Source: Leucobacter aridicollis (GTDB lineage: Bacteria; Actinomycetota; Actinomycetes; Actinomycetales; Microbacteriaceae). From it: 64,000 nt of DNA. The notes under the pieces were generated by a model. It ran no database searches. It was not told the DNA's origin and worked only from the letters and a program-made list of their open reading frames with translations. How positions within the stretch are numbered: the stretch's first letter is position 1; every line of letters begins with the position of its first letter. The stretch lies in NCBI RefSeq assembly GCF_013409595.1, contig NZ_JACCBD010000001.1:2480001-2544000 (forward strand), given 5' to 3'. This document shows, one piece after another, positions 47,704-57,416 of the stretch. Position numbers and translations under genes: made by a program.

Positions 47704-49818
47704 CTATTCGCCAACTACGTCGAGTACACCCTTGGCAATCAACGACTCTTCGATCACGGGTTGCAACCGAGCAGCAAAGCTGCCTGTGACGTGAATGTTG
47801 TCATGCTTGGTGAGCAGCGAACCCGCCAACGGGGGGCACTTGCCCCGCACGCAGAACCAGCTTTCAGACGAAATCAATCGGGCACCCGCACGGCTCGAAA
47901 CCTGGCGTTCGACATCCCCAAAGAACTCGTGCGGCGTGCTCACACATGCGGACGGACCGGTGAGACCCGAGTAGCACTCACGGATATCGATATCGTACGG
48001 CGGTGGAGTAATCACTACGGTCTGGGTCGCTGAGCTCAGTTCCGCTAGCTTCTTCTCAGCACCGGGGTCTACGCCGACGAGGACGAGGAGATCAGCGCTA
48101 TATTCGTTCGCAATGTCGACCACCGTGCTGGACCGGTCCGCGCACTCGCTCGCAACTGCGACATCTGCGTCAGACCCGCCAGGATCCACGAATGGGCATC
48201 CGGTCTTCGACGCAACAACGAATCGCCATTCCGGACGCTTCTCAAAGATCGCCCTGAGCGGCGCTGCCATCCCCACGGAGTGGGAATTTCCGGCGAGCAC
48301 GACGGTGCGACTGCCTTGCTGATTGCCCCAGGTGCACTTCTCAACTGAATAGGGTTCGTGCGCGACACACTCAGCAATCTCAGGTTCCGTGAACGTCGCC
48401 TCTGCGTTTGCGAGGACCTCGTCCACCGAGGGTTCAACGCTCTCCCAGCTGTCGGCTTTGAGCGCTTCAGAGAGCTCCTCGCGAAGAATGCTCGCAGCTG
48501 ACTCGGCCACCTGTTCATCACTCGATTCACTCGCGGTGTCGGTGGCGGTTGTGGGTTCGGAAGCTTGCTGAGCCACCGGAATACTCCTCGCGGCGAGGTG
48601 ACTGGAACTTGCCTGATAGAGGACGACATTGAGACACAGCAATAGCCCTATCGCGAGAGCAGCCGACGCTCTCTTCTCACCAAAGCGGCCGGATTTTCGA
48701 AGGCGGTTGACTGTCTTCCCCAGGTCAAGCCGACGCAACGGTTCCTCGACGAAATGAAATGACAGTACAGCGAACCCGAGCGAGGCGATCGCCACCAGCA
48801 CGGTGCGAAGGACGTTCGCACCCGGGAAGACCTGCGCAAACACGATGAGCGGGAAGTGCCAGAGGTAGAGCGAATACGAGATCTTGCCAAGATATTGCGC
48901 CACCGGATTGGTGAGCACACGAGCGCTCGGCGTTCCGGCGTTAGAACCCGCAACAATCACGGCGGCTGTAGACAGCGTGGGGAGCAAAGCCCCGGGCGCC
49001 GGGAAGGAGCTATCGGGTGCCAAAACGAGAAAGCTCGCGACGAGTCCAGCGAGTCCGGAGTACAGGAGGACTGCTCGAGCCACCCGATGAAGGACGATGC
49101 CGGCGCCCCAAGCGAGCGCAACGAGCGCTCCGATCCCGAGTTCCCACGCACGCGAATACGTCGAGAAGTACGCCCACGTTGGTGAGACACGTGTTTCGAT
49201 CAGAGAAGCCGCAAAGGAGACCATGACGACCACTCCCACGATCGCGACGATCCAACGCTTTTGGGCTTTCGCCGACCCCGGGGCGAGCCTTGCCGAACAG
49301 ATGAATCCAGCAATCAGCAGCCACGGCCACACAAGATAGAACTGTTCTTCGACGGATAGCGACCAGAAGTGCTGCAGTGGAGACACCGGAAGACCGGCAG
49401 CAAAATAGTCCGTGCCTGCTATCGCGAAAGACCAATTGGCAGTAAACACTCCCGCCCACAGGGCATCCCAAGCCGTGGCAATGAACCTTCCACGCCCGAA
49501 TATCCACCAAGCGCCGAGCAGAGTTATGAGTAATACGGTGGCGGCAGCCGGCACAATACGCCGGACTCTGGCTACGTAGAAGCGCCGAAACGAAATTCTG
49601 CCGGTGGCGTGAAGTTGCCGATACAACATGCCCGTAATCAAATATCCGGAGATGACAAAGAACACATCGACCCCGGCAAATCCACCCCGGGGCCAACCGG
49701 TCAGATGCTCAAGAAAAACCGCGACTACCGCGACTGCGCGAAGGCCCTGGATATCGAACCGAAATCGGGATGCCGTCGCCACCTGGGGTTGACCCGTGGC
49801 CGACTTGAAACTGTTCAC
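47704..49818 (-). CDS. Acyltransferase-3/SGNH O-acyltransferase (OafA-type)
   Basis: A 704-residue membrane enzyme. Residues about 20-375 carry the acyltransferase-3 domain with some ten helices (FRFDIQGLRAVAVVAVFLEHL, GGFAGVDVFFVISGYLI, SLSVEEQFYLVWPW). After a linker, residues about 490-700 are an extracellular SGNH domain (VVLAGNSHSVGMAAP and KHDNIHVTG). Such proteins O-acetylate peptidoglycan, lipopolysaccharide or other wall glycans. Base composition is clearly more A/T-rich than its neighbours and it adjoins a tRNA gene, which suggests acquisition by transfer. No other polysaccharide gene is near it. Confidence 0.9.
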   Translation of the reverse strand: MNSFKSATGQPQVATASRFRFDIQGLRAVAVVAVFLEHLTGWPRGGFAGVDVFFVISGYLITGMLYRQLHATGRISFRRFYVARVRRIVPAAATVLLITLLGAWWIFGRGRFIATAWDALWAGVFTANWSFAIAGTDYFAAGLPVSPLQHFWSLSVEEQFYLVWPWLLIAGFICSARLAPGSAKAQKRWIVAIVGVVVMVSFAASLIETRVSPTWAYFSTYSRAWELGIGALVALAWGAGIVLHRVARAVLLYSGLAGLVASFLVLAPDSSFPAPGALLPTLSTAAVIVAGSNAGTPSARVLTNPVAQYLGKISYSLYLWHFPLIVFAQVFPGANVLRTVLVAIASLGFAVLSFHFVEEPLRRLDLGKTVNRLRKSGRFGEKRASAALAIGLLLCLNVVLYQASSSHLAARSIPVAQQASEPTTATDTASESSDEQVAESAASILREELSEALKADSWESVEPSVDEVLANAEATFTEPEIAECVAHEPYSVEKCTWGNQQGSRTVVLAGNSHSVGMAAPLRAIFEKRPEWRFVVASKTGCPFVDPGGSDADVAVASECADRSSTVVDIANEYSADLLVLVGVDPGAEKKLAELSSATQTVVITPPPYDIDIRECYSGLTGPSACVSTPHEFFGDVERQVSSRAGARLISSESWFCVRGKCPPLAGSLLTKHDNIHVTGSFAARLQPVIEESLIAKGVLDVVGE

Positions 49819-50321
49819 ACCATCATGCTACTCATATTCTGAAATTTCACAATGCGGGCGCGCTCCTGTGTATGTATCGTCGACATTCCTTTCACCGCGA
49901 CACCACACAGCCATCACCCACCTGGAGCCCCCTCTGCCCAAAGCGGCAGGACTCACCCAAGCGCATACCGAGCGAAATCTTGGCATAACACAGCCTGGGA
50001 GTTGATATACCTCGCGGGTCGGCACACCCCAGCCAGCGCCAGCAACGCCACCCCACGTGCAACAACAAACGCCGCCACTCTGTGTCAGTCGGCGCGATCA
50101 GGAGACTCGTAAGCAGACAATCCGATTCGCGAGCCGCCGCAAACAGGCACTCACGCACTCGCGTTCAGCCTTCGCGCCTCCATCGCTTCTGGGAGAGGAT
50201 CGAAACGGGGAATCGCGTTGCGTCAGATGAGCTCGTCAAGCTGGACAAGAGCCTCGTTCGGTTGCCATTCGGTGACCTGGGGGCCGCACGTGCGACTCCG
50301 CAACCCAGAAAGGCAATGCAC
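49819..50321. other. Gene-free A/T-richer stretch
   Basis: About 500 bases without a recognisable gene, RNA or repeat. It is relatively A/T-rich up to about 50150 and several frames are short or closed. It may hold the promoter of the acyltransferase on the minus strand. No second copy of the tRNA 3' end, which would mark an attachment site, was found in it. Confidence 0.5.
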
Positions 50322-50549
50322 ATGGACACGCAAACGACTCGGTCGCTCCTGCTCAGCCCCGGAGCATTTCTTGCCCTATTCTCCCTTGCGCTGTTCATCT
50401 GGCGCCTGTTCCTCCCCGAGCCGACGTTCCTCGCCCTGTTCGCGCCGATCCTGACTATGGCGCTCGGGTTCGCGCTGATCCGACAGAAGTACGTGGCGAT
50501 GAAGAGGCAGCAGCACCCGAAGGACCAGGACCCTCCCACTGGGGCCTAA
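50322..50549 (+). CDS. Small two-helix membrane protein
   Basis: A 75-residue protein with two hydrophobic segments (about 12-28 and 33-51) and a basic C-terminal tail (RQKYVAMKRQQHPK). ATG 50322 is favoured because AAAGG lies eight bases upstream; ATG 50316 is possible. The open frame continues upstream to 50082 but that part is unlike coding sequence. Function unknown; position before the acyl-CoA synthetase gives no clue. Confidence 0.55.
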   Translation: MDTQTTRSLLLSPGAFLALFSLALFIWRLFLPEPTFLALFAPILTMALGFALIRQKYVAMKRQQHPKDQDPPTGA

Positions 50550-50650
50550 GGCAGTTCAAACGACCTCGAGGCCGCGCCACAGCACGTGACGAAACGACAC
50601 CCACAACAATTATCTCGCCTGTCTAGTAATATTCCTGTATTGTCTATTCC

Positions 50651-52636
50651 GTGACCGCCAGCGAGAACCCCAGCCACCCAGCCGCCGCGCCAACCGTGGC
50701 GGCGACCCCGCCCGACGGCATGCTGCACGCCGCCACCCCGCAGACCGTGGACATCGAGCAGACCCGCAACGTCACCGAGCTCCTCATGCAGCGCGTTCGC
50801 ACGGCACCGGCGCACATCGCGTTCGAGACCAGGCCGGCCGGCCAGCCCCTCACCGCACCGTGGGAGCAGATCTCGACCGAGCGCTTTGCCCGCCAGGTCT
50901 CCGAGATCGCGAAGGGGCTCATTGCCTCGGGCGTGCGCGCAGGCGACACGATCATGATCATGGCGCAGACGCAGTACCTCTGGGCCGTCGTTGACCACGC
51001 CGCGCTATTCGCCGGTGCAGTCGTCGTTCCCGTCTACGACACGGCGTCAGCCGCGCAGCTGCGCTCGATCATCAGTGACTCCCGCCCAGTGCACGCGTTC
51101 GTCGGCACCGTCACCGGCGGCGAGCGCCTCCTCGAGGCTGCGGCGGCCGCTTCGAACGGGTCAGCCCCACACGCTCCGCAGGTCTCAGTGCTGTCGACCG
51201 AGTCACCGCAGCCGCAGCCGCAGCCGCCGTCGCAGCGCGCAGCTACCGGCGCGGCGGACAGCGCCGGGATCGGCTCGCTCGCAACGCTCATTGCGGGCGG
51301 CGTCCACGTCACCGACGCCGAACTTGAGGCCCGTCGCCTGGGCGCGTCACTCGACGACGTTGCGACGATCGTCTACACCTCCGGCACGACCGGCGACCCG
51401 AAGGGCGCCCAGATCACACACCGCAACCTGGTGGGCCAGGTGTTGAACACGGCCGCCGCATACTCGGAGGTTGTGCGCGAATCCGGCAACACGGTGCTCT
51501 TCCTCCCCCTCACCCACGTGTTGGGCCGTGCACTGCAGCTGATCTGCATCGCCAACGGCATGCGCGTCGCGCACCTCTCGGACCCCAAGGAGGTGGTGCA
51601 GTCGCTCGCGATCCTGCGGCCGACCTTCCTCGTCGTGGTCCCTCGCGTGCTCGAGAAGATCGAGGGCGCAGCCGCAGCGTCGGCGACCGAGAAGCGTGTG
51701 CTCCCGCTGTGGCGGGCGGCCCACCGCACCGCGCTCGCGTGGGGCGAGTTCCTCGAGACGTCCGATCGGGATCCGTCAGCGCACGCGCCCGCCGGTCTAC
51801 GGCTTCGTCGCGCGCTCTTCGACCGCGTGTTCTACCGCAGGCTCCGTTCCGTCATGGGAGGGCGGCTCGACTATCTCCTCTCGGGCGCCGCCACCCTTCG
51901 CCCCTCGCTCGCGACGTTCTTCCGAGGGATCGGCGTCCCGGTCATCGAGGGATACGGGCTGACGGAGACCACCGCGCCGCTCACGGGCGGACGACCAGGA
52001 TCGCTGCGCGCGGGGAGCGTCGGCACCCCGCTCCCGGGCAACGCCGTGCGGATCGCGGACAACGGCGAAGTCCTCGCGAAGGGCGTCGGCGTCTTTGCCG
52101 GATACCGGAACGAGGCGCACAACGCCGACGCGTTCATCGACGGGTACTTCCGCACCGGAGACCTCGGCTCGCTCGCGCCCGACGGGTCGCTCACGTTGAG
52201 CGGCAGACTCAAGCACGTGATTGTCACGTCGACCGGCAGAACGGTGTCGCCCGAACAGTGGGAGCAGACCGTCGAACAGCACCCGCTCGTCGCGCACGCC
52301 GCGCTCGTTGGCACGGATCGGCCCTACCTCACGGCGCTGGTGGTCATCGACACCGAGGCGGCAACCGCGTGGTTCACTGATCGCGGCGATGCGCCGGCCA
52401 GCGCGCTCAGCGCGTCCGGTCTTGTGGTGTGCTCGGACGGTCGGCTCCTGGAGGAGATCACCACGGCAATCGACCGCGCGAACGCCGCCGTATCGCCGGC
52501 GGAGCGCGTGCAGTCCTGGCGCGGGCTCGTGATCGGCGGCGACCGCCTCGACGAGTTCGTGACCCCCACGATGAAGCTCAAACGCCAGGCACTCCTCACG
52601 GAGTCAGAGCCGATCATCTCCGAGTTGTACCGCTAG
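50651..52636 (+). CDS. Long-chain fatty-acyl-CoA synthetase (AMP-forming)
   Basis: A 661-residue adenylate-forming enzyme, GTG start. Motifs in order: YTSGTTGDPKGAQITHRN, GYGLTETTAP, the hinge region GDLGSLAPDGSLTLSGR and the C-terminal catalytic lysine in TPTMKLKRQALL. It joins fatty acid, ATP and CoA at the membrane face for lipid synthesis or breakdown, like FadD15-type enzymes. Residues about 165-205 form a Ser/Gln/Pro-rich insertion not in the core fold. The usual SGGKN after the hinge is STGRTVSPEQ. Followed by the DUF1295 gene 73 bases on. Confidence 0.9.
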   Translation: MTASENPSHPAAAPTVAATPPDGMLHAATPQTVDIEQTRNVTELLMQRVRTAPAHIAFETRPAGQPLTAPWEQISTERFARQVSEIAKGLIASGVRAGDTIMIMAQTQYLWAVVDHAALFAGAVVVPVYDTASAAQLRSIISDSRPVHAFVGTVTGGERLLEAAAAASNGSAPHAPQVSVLSTESPQPQPQPPSQRAATGAADSAGIGSLATLIAGGVHVTDAELEARRLGASLDDVATIVYTSGTTGDPKGAQITHRNLVGQVLNTAAAYSEVVRESGNTVLFLPLTHVLGRALQLICIANGMRVAHLSDPKEVVQSLAILRPTFLVVVPRVLEKIEGAAAASATEKRVLPLWRAAHRTALAWGEFLETSDRDPSAHAPAGLRLRRALFDRVFYRRLRSVMGGRLDYLLSGAATLRPSLATFFRGIGVPVIEGYGLTETTAPLTGGRPGSLRAGSVGTPLPGNAVRIADNGEVLAKGVGVFAGYRNEAHNADAFIDGYFRTGDLGSLAPDGSLTLSGRLKHVIVTSTGRTVSPEQWEQTVEQHPLVAHAALVGTDRPYLTALVVIDTEAATAWFTDRGDAPASALSASGLVVCSDGRLLEEITTAIDRANAAVSPAERVQSWRGLVIGGDRLDEFVTPTMKLKRQALLTESEPIISELYR

Positions 52637-52709
52637 TCCAGCCCGACGCGCACCGTCGCCCCAACGCTCCGCCCACTCTTCCCGATCCGACTCCCTTGAA
52701 GGATTCACC

Positions 52710-53633
52710 ATGTCTCAGGCGAACACTCGCTCACTCATACTCACTGTCGCGGCCATCGTGCTCGGCGGTCTGCTCGCCCTCGCCGGGAGCAGCAACAGCT
52801 GGACCATCGGAGGCGGTGCCGACGGCGGCGGCTTCCCCGGGTTCGCGCTCGCTGTCATCGTCACTTTCGCAGTGCAGTGGATCGCATACATCCCGGCGGC
52901 CATCGCGCAGACCGACAGGTACTTCGACCTGACGGGCAGCCTCACCTACATCTCGGTGACGGTGCTGCTGCTCGCCTGCTCGCCCGGGCTGGATCCGCGC
53001 AGCGTGATCCTGACCGCCGTCGTCGTCATCTGGGCGGCCCGCCTCGGCTCCTTCCTCTTCGCCAGGAACCGGCGATCCGGCACCGACGACCGGTTCGATG
53101 AGATCAAGACCTCGAAGCTGCGGTTCCTCTCGGTCTGGACGGTGCAGGGCCTCTGGGTGAGCCTGACGGCGGCGGCCGCCTGGGTCGCGATCGCTTCGGC
53201 CGGGAGCGCTCCCCTCGGATGGACCACCTGGATCGGTCTCGCCGTGTGGGCCTTCGGATTCACGTTCGAGGTTATCGCCGACAACCAAAAGCGCCTGTTC
53301 AAGGCCGACCCTGCCAACGACGGCCAGTTCATTCACACGGGACTGTGGTCGGTTTCTCGCCACCCCAACTACTTCGGCGAGATCGTGCTCTGGATCGGCG
53401 TGCTCATCATCGCCGCCCCGGCGCTGCAGGGGTGGCAATGGATCGCGCTGCTCTCGCCCGTGTTCGTCATCGTCCTGTTGACGCGCGTGAGCGGAATCCC
53501 GCTGCTCGAGGCAAAGGCGAAGCGCAAGTGGGGCGACGATCCGGAGTACCAGGCCTACCGGGCCCGCACTCCGCAGTTGCTCCCCCGGATTGGCACCGGG
53601 CGCTCGACTAAGGCACCAGACGCGAGGCCGTAA
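52710..53633 (+). CDS. DUF1295 family membrane protein (steroid 5-alpha-reductase-like)
   Basis: A 307-residue protein with about seven membrane helices. The C-terminal motif FIHTGLWSVSRHPNYFGEI and later DDPEYQAYRARTPQLLP are the NADPH-site signature shared by DUF1295, isoprenylcysteine methyltransferases and steroid reductases. It probably reduces or modifies a lipid. ATG with AAGGA upstream. Likely co-transcribed with the acyl-CoA synthetase. Confidence 0.85.
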   Translation: MSQANTRSLILTVAAIVLGGLLALAGSSNSWTIGGGADGGGFPGFALAVIVTFAVQWIAYIPAAIAQTDRYFDLTGSLTYISVTVLLLACSPGLDPRSVILTAVVVIWAARLGSFLFARNRRSGTDDRFDEIKTSKLRFLSVWTVQGLWVSLTAAAAWVAIASAGSAPLGWTTWIGLAVWAFGFTFEVIADNQKRLFKADPANDGQFIHTGLWSVSRHPNYFGEIVLWIGVLIIAAPALQGWQWIALLSPVFVIVLLTRVSGIPLLEAKAKRKWGDDPEYQAYRARTPQLLPRIGTGRSTKAPDARP

Positions 53634-53692
53634 GGCGCCCACGGAACAGCTCCAGCGACGCTCCCCCGATCCTGCGTGACTAGGCTGAATTC

Positions 53693-54169
53693 GTGCACGA
53701 TCCCAGACGCATTTCCTCGCTGAAGTTCGTCGTCGTCACGCGCTCGCTCGCGGCCGCACTGCTCGCGGCCGGGAGCGCGCTTGCGTTCGGGCAGCTCGTC
53801 GGCGAGACCGCGCACGTCGACCGCGCGCTCTATGCGCTCGGCGGCGGGATCATTGCCGCCCTCGCGCTCTGGTTCTTTGGGGTCGGCTACACGCCGGTCG
53901 TGCTCGACGCAGGCGACGCGCTGCTCGTCGGGCGCTCGCGCATCCGCGTGCCGCTGCGCCGGATCACGGCGGTGTCCCACAACGTCCCGACCATGCGCGG
54001 CGGCCGGGCGTACACCGAGATCACGACGCCGGCCTACCCAGGCGGCACCTTCGGCTACATTCCCCGGGACCTCGTCACGGGGTTCACCTCGGTACCCGAA
54101 CCGCCGTCGACGACCGACCTGCGCGAGCGCGTCGAGCGGGCGCGGGCCAGTCGCCCGTCACCCCCGTAA
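53693..54169 (+). CDS. Uncharacterised two-helix membrane protein
   Basis: A 158-residue protein with GTG start. Two hydrophobic helices (about residues 14-37 and 44-66) are followed by a cytosolic beta-rich part (TPVVLDAGDALLVGRSRIRVPL) that resembles a PH-like domain, ending in an Arg-rich tail. Overall layout resembles actinobacterial DUF3093-type proteins but this is a guess. Function unknown. Confidence 0.6.
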   Translation: MHDPRRISSLKFVVVTRSLAAALLAAGSALAFGQLVGETAHVDRALYALGGGIIAALALWFFGVGYTPVVLDAGDALLVGRSRIRVPLRRITAVSHNVPTMRGGRAYTEITTPAYPGGTFGYIPRDLVTGFTSVPEPPSTTDLRERVERARASRPSPP

Positions 54170-54331
54170 GTGGGGAGCTTGGGCCCGCGCGGTGACGATA
54201 GAGTCGAAGCCGACCCTCATTGATCACCGGCTCACCATGCGCAGCGACGCGCTCACCATCGACCACGGCGAGCGCGCACCGGACCTCACGCCCGCTACGC
54301 ATCCCGCCCCGTCGAAAGGCCATTCCTCGAC

Positions 54332-55111
54332 ATGACCGTCTCCCCAACCGCGTACTTTCGGCAACTCTCAGGCACCCGCTTCGAAGCGACCGAGGCCACG
54401 GCCGGGGCTTGGAACCCCGCCGAGCAGCACATCGCCCCGGTAATTGGCCTCCTCGCGCATCTCATCGAGCAGGATCACGCGCAGCGCGGCGGCGCACTGC
54501 GCCTGGGCTCGCTGTCGTGCGACATCCTCGGAGTGCTGCCGCTCGGCGAGTTCGACGTTGAAGTGTCAGTGATCCGGCCTGGGCGCACCATCGAACTCGT
54601 CGAGGCCGTGCTCACGAGCAACGGGCGCACTGGTGTCCGGGCGCGCGCATGGCTGCTACAAACGTCCGACACGACCGCGCTCGCGGGCACCTCCTTCCCC
54701 GATATGCCCCAGCTCGACTCGACCCCGGAGTACCCGTTCGGCACGACGTGGAACGGTGAGTGCGTGAACACCATCGAGGCCCGCCGCGACTTCCTCGGCA
54801 CGGGCCGCGCCCGCAGCTGGATCCGCACGGACACCGCGCTCATCGAGGGCACCGAGGTCAGCGAGCAGGCGCGTCTGATTGGCATGCTCGATTTCGCGAA
54901 CGGTCTCGTCCCACGGGTCGACCCGCTCGAGATCGGCTTCCCGAACATCGACCTCAACGTCTCGTTCTTCCGCGCGCCTTCCGGCGACTGGCTCGGGCTC
55001 GACTCAACGGTGTCGTTCGGGCCTGACGCTGTCGGCCTGACGGAGTCCGTCGTGCACGACGCGAGCGGCCCGGTCGGCACGCTCTCGCAGACCCTCACGA
55101 TCCGCGCGTAG
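54332..55111 (+). CDS. Acyl-CoA thioesterase family protein
   Basis: A 259-residue protein with a double hot-dog plan. The N-terminal half has WNPAEQHIAPVIGLLAHLIEQ and FDVEVSVIRPGRTIELVEA, and the C-terminal half has FPNIDLNVSFFRAPSGDWLGLDS, both typical of TesB-like thioesterases that hydrolyse acyl-CoA. ATG 54332. It would fit functionally with the acyl-CoA synthetase nearby, though it is a separate transcript. Substrate unknown. Confidence 0.82.
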   Translation: MTVSPTAYFRQLSGTRFEATEATAGAWNPAEQHIAPVIGLLAHLIEQDHAQRGGALRLGSLSCDILGVLPLGEFDVEVSVIRPGRTIELVEAVLTSNGRTGVRARAWLLQTSDTTALAGTSFPDMPQLDSTPEYPFGTTWNGECVNTIEARRDFLGTGRARSWIRTDTALIEGTEVSEQARLIGMLDFANGLVPRVDPLEIGFPNIDLNVSFFRAPSGDWLGLDSTVSFGPDAVGLTESVVHDASGPVGTLSQTLTIRA

Positions 55112-55209
55112 GGTGAACCTCTGAGGACTTAGATCAAAGGGCTCACCGTCGTGGCGCCGCTGAACGCGTCGAACTCGCCACAGGCCGCTCAGCCTGAGGG
55201 CGGCGTCGC

Positions 55210-56496
55210 CTAGACCGGGCGGACGCAGGCGCACTGCGCGGCGATGAGGGTTCCCTCGGCCGCCTGCGCCTCGCGCGTGTGTTCAGCGTCGAGACGCACG
55301 ACCTCCGGTTCCCGCCGCCAGAGCGCGAACCCGCCAACGGCCCCGACGACGGCGAGCGCCGCGAGCATCCACCAGGCGACCACAAACCCAAGGCTCGTCG
55401 CGACCCATCCCGCGATGGGGTAGGCCACGAGCCACGCGAGGTGTGACAGCGAGAACTGCGCCGCGAAGACCTCGGGAATGGCGTTCGGTTCGACCGAGGA
55501 CCGCAGGACTCTGCCCGTCGGGGTGATGATCATTGCCATGCCTCCGCCGATCACTGCCCACACGCTCGCCGTGAGCGGCCAGCTGGTGACGCCCGAGGTC
55601 GCCATCCACACGGCGACGGCTACCGCAGCGACGAGCACGAGGCCACCAGTCAGCATCACGCTGCGGTCGGCGAGTGCGCCGAGCACGCGCGGGAGCACCA
55701 GCGCGACGACAAGCGTCCCGCCACCCGACGCGGCGAGCATCCACGCGACGTCTGCCTGGCTGCCGCCAAGCTCGTCGCGCACATAGTTCACCGTGTTCAC
55801 GACAACAATCGAACCGGCGGACGCCACCGCCAGGTTGAGCGCCATGAGCCCGCGGAGCCGCGGGGTCCTGAGGAAGGTCCTTGTGCCCGAGGCGATGCGC
55901 GCCCACGCGCCGGCGTGCGCGCTGGGCCGGGCGTTCGGTATCCGCGTCGACAGCACGAGAATCGCTGACAGCGCGAATCCGATAGACGTGCCGATAAACA
56001 GCCAGTTGAACGAAATGAGGCTGAGCGCAACGGCCGCGAGCAGCGGGCTCAGCAGACTCTCCATCGTGGTCGCGACCTGGGAGGCCGAGAGCGCCTTCGT
56101 GTAGTCGTCCTCGTCAGGCACGATGTCTGGAATCACGGCCTGGAAGGTCGGCGTGAACGCTGCCGACGCGGATTGGAGCACCGCGATGAGCGCATAGATC
56201 TGCCAGATCTCGGTGACGAACGGCAGCGCGATCACGACGAGCGCGCGAACCACATCGAGCACGGTCAGGAACAGGCGCCGTGGCAGTCGGTCGACGTAGG
56301 CGGCCGCGATCGGCGCGATGACGACATACATGACCATCTTGATGGTGAGGGCGGTACCGAGCACGGCGCCCGCCTGCGGGCCGGCGAGCTCGTACGCGAG
56401 CAACCCGAGCGCGACGGTCGCGAGCCCCGTGCCGAAGAGGGCGACGATCTGGGCTGAAAACAGGCGCCGAAAGTCGCGATTGGCCAGGAGACCCAT
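55210..56496 (-). CDS. MFS transporter, EntS/multidrug-type
   Basis: A 428-residue permease with 12 hydrophobic helices. The opening LLANRDFRRLFSAQIVALFGTG and PDIVPDEDDYTKALSASQV are typical of the EntS-like exporter group. The ATG follows AAGGTGAG. Its promoter contains a perfect CsoR-type palindrome, so expression is likely controlled by a copper- or other metal- or thiol-sensing repressor encoded elsewhere. The last residues contain a Cys-x-Cys pair (AAQCACVRPV), possibly metal-related. Substrate unknown. Confidence 0.87.
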   Translation of the reverse strand: MGLLANRDFRRLFSAQIVALFGTGLATVALGLLAYELAGPQAGAVLGTALTIKMVMYVVIAPIAAAYVDRLPRRLFLTVLDVVRALVVIALPFVTEIWQIYALIAVLQSASAAFTPTFQAVIPDIVPDEDDYTKALSASQVATTMESLLSPLLAAVALSLISFNWLFIGTSIGFALSAILVLSTRIPNARPSAHAGAWARIASGTRTFLRTPRLRGLMALNLAVASAGSIVVVNTVNYVRDELGGSQADVAWMLAASGGGTLVVALVLPRVLGALADRSVMLTGGLVLVAAVAVAVWMATSGVTSWPLTASVWAVIGGGMAMIITPTGRVLRSSVEPNAIPEVFAAQFSLSHLAWLVAYPIAGWVATSLGFVVAWWMLAALAVVGAVGGFALWRREPEVVRLDAEHTREAQAAEGTLIAAQCACVRPV

Positions 56497-56547
56497 GGGT
56501 GCTCACCTTCCGATTCGTGTGCTGCACTAACGAGGAACACCCATAAC

Positions 56548-56575
56548 GCTATACCCCCAGGGGGTATCCTTGCAA
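56548..56575 (-). promoter_or_regulatory. Promoter of the MFS gene
   Basis: Read on the minus strand, TTGCAA and TATAGC are separated by 16 bases, about 50 bases upstream of the MFS ATG. The spacer is almost entirely the CsoR-like palindrome. Confidence 0.65.
56551..56567. promoter_or_regulatory. CsoR-family operator
   Basis: ATACCCCCAGGGGGTAT is a perfect 17-base palindrome around a central A, matching the G-tract plus TAT/ATA pattern bound by CsoR/RcnR-type repressors. It overlaps the spacer and -10 of the MFS promoter. No csoR gene is in the window. Confidence 0.75.
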
Positions 56576-56676
56576 CCGGCCGTACCGGTCGCCGAACATG
56601 CCCCGACCACCGCCGGCCTCCGATGCGGTAACGTTGCGCGCGAGCGGAAATCTACACGTGAGCGAAGGGTAGTGCG

Positions 56677-57216
56677 GTGTCTACTCCTGATGCGACCGAG
56701 GACGCACATGCGAACCCGCCCGGATCAAACAGGCAGCACTCCGGCTTCTCTGCGAGTGAACTCGTGCGCGTGATCGGAGTCGGGGTCGTCCTGCCTGCGC
56801 TCGTCGTACTGATCGTGTGGGGCATCGAATCGTCGTGGACGGATCTCCCTGCCCGCTACCCCGCGCATTGGAGCGGCGGTGACGTCGACCGGTTCGCTGC
56901 CCCTGAGGAGTACATCAACACTCAGGCCGTAGCCGCGGCAGTAGCCGCTCTCGTCACGGCGGGTATCGCCGTAGGGAACCTCCTCAGCGGCGGGTGGTCG
57001 CCGCTCGCACGCGGCTTCACCTCAGTCGCCGCTGGGGTCACCGGCGCGATCGCAGGCGGCTTCTTCGTACAGCTCCTCCGGTCGCGCGGGCTGACCACGC
57101 AGTCGGTCATCGAGCTGGGCGGCGGCGCCGGCATACTCGGCGTCGCGATCGGCTTCGTCGGGCTGCTCACGCTCGCAGCACTGCTGCTGCCCCGTGGCGA
57201 GTACGCGCGATCATAG
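56677..57216 (+). CDS. DUF1648 family membrane protein
   Basis: A 179-residue protein, GTG start. After a Pro/Ser/His-rich cytosolic tail come four hydrophobic helices. The loop YPAHWSGGDVDRFAAPEEY is the DUF1648 signature also seen in SdpI-like immunity and regulator proteins of Bacillus. Function in actinobacteria is unknown. It is divergent from the MFS gene and might share metal control. Confidence 0.8.
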   Translation: MSTPDATEDAHANPPGSNRQHSGFSASELVRVIGVGVVLPALVVLIVWGIESSWTDLPARYPAHWSGGDVDRFAAPEEYINTQAVAAAVAALVTAGIAVGNLLSGGWSPLARGFTSVAAGVTGAIAGGFFVQLLRSRGLTTQSVIELGGGAGILGVAIGFVGLLTLAALLLPRGEYARS

Positions 57217-57416
57217 CGGATACTTTTCGCGGCAGATATCATGCGTCCCGCTCCAGGCTGGTTGTGCCGACGAGCCCCAACCCCAACTCCGCTACGCGCA
57301 CGCGTACGCCCTGCGGCACACGCGTAGTTCTCGGTGGGCGACCCCGTAGATCAGCCCGCTTCCCGTACTGCCCGCGCGGCCCCCAGCTTGACTGGTGCTA
57401 ACGAAGGGGGCCTCTC

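Noticed and set aside
47487..50321. Integrative element with attachment sites
   Set aside because: No integrase and no second copy of the tRNA 3' end were found, so only a weak transfer suggestion is made.
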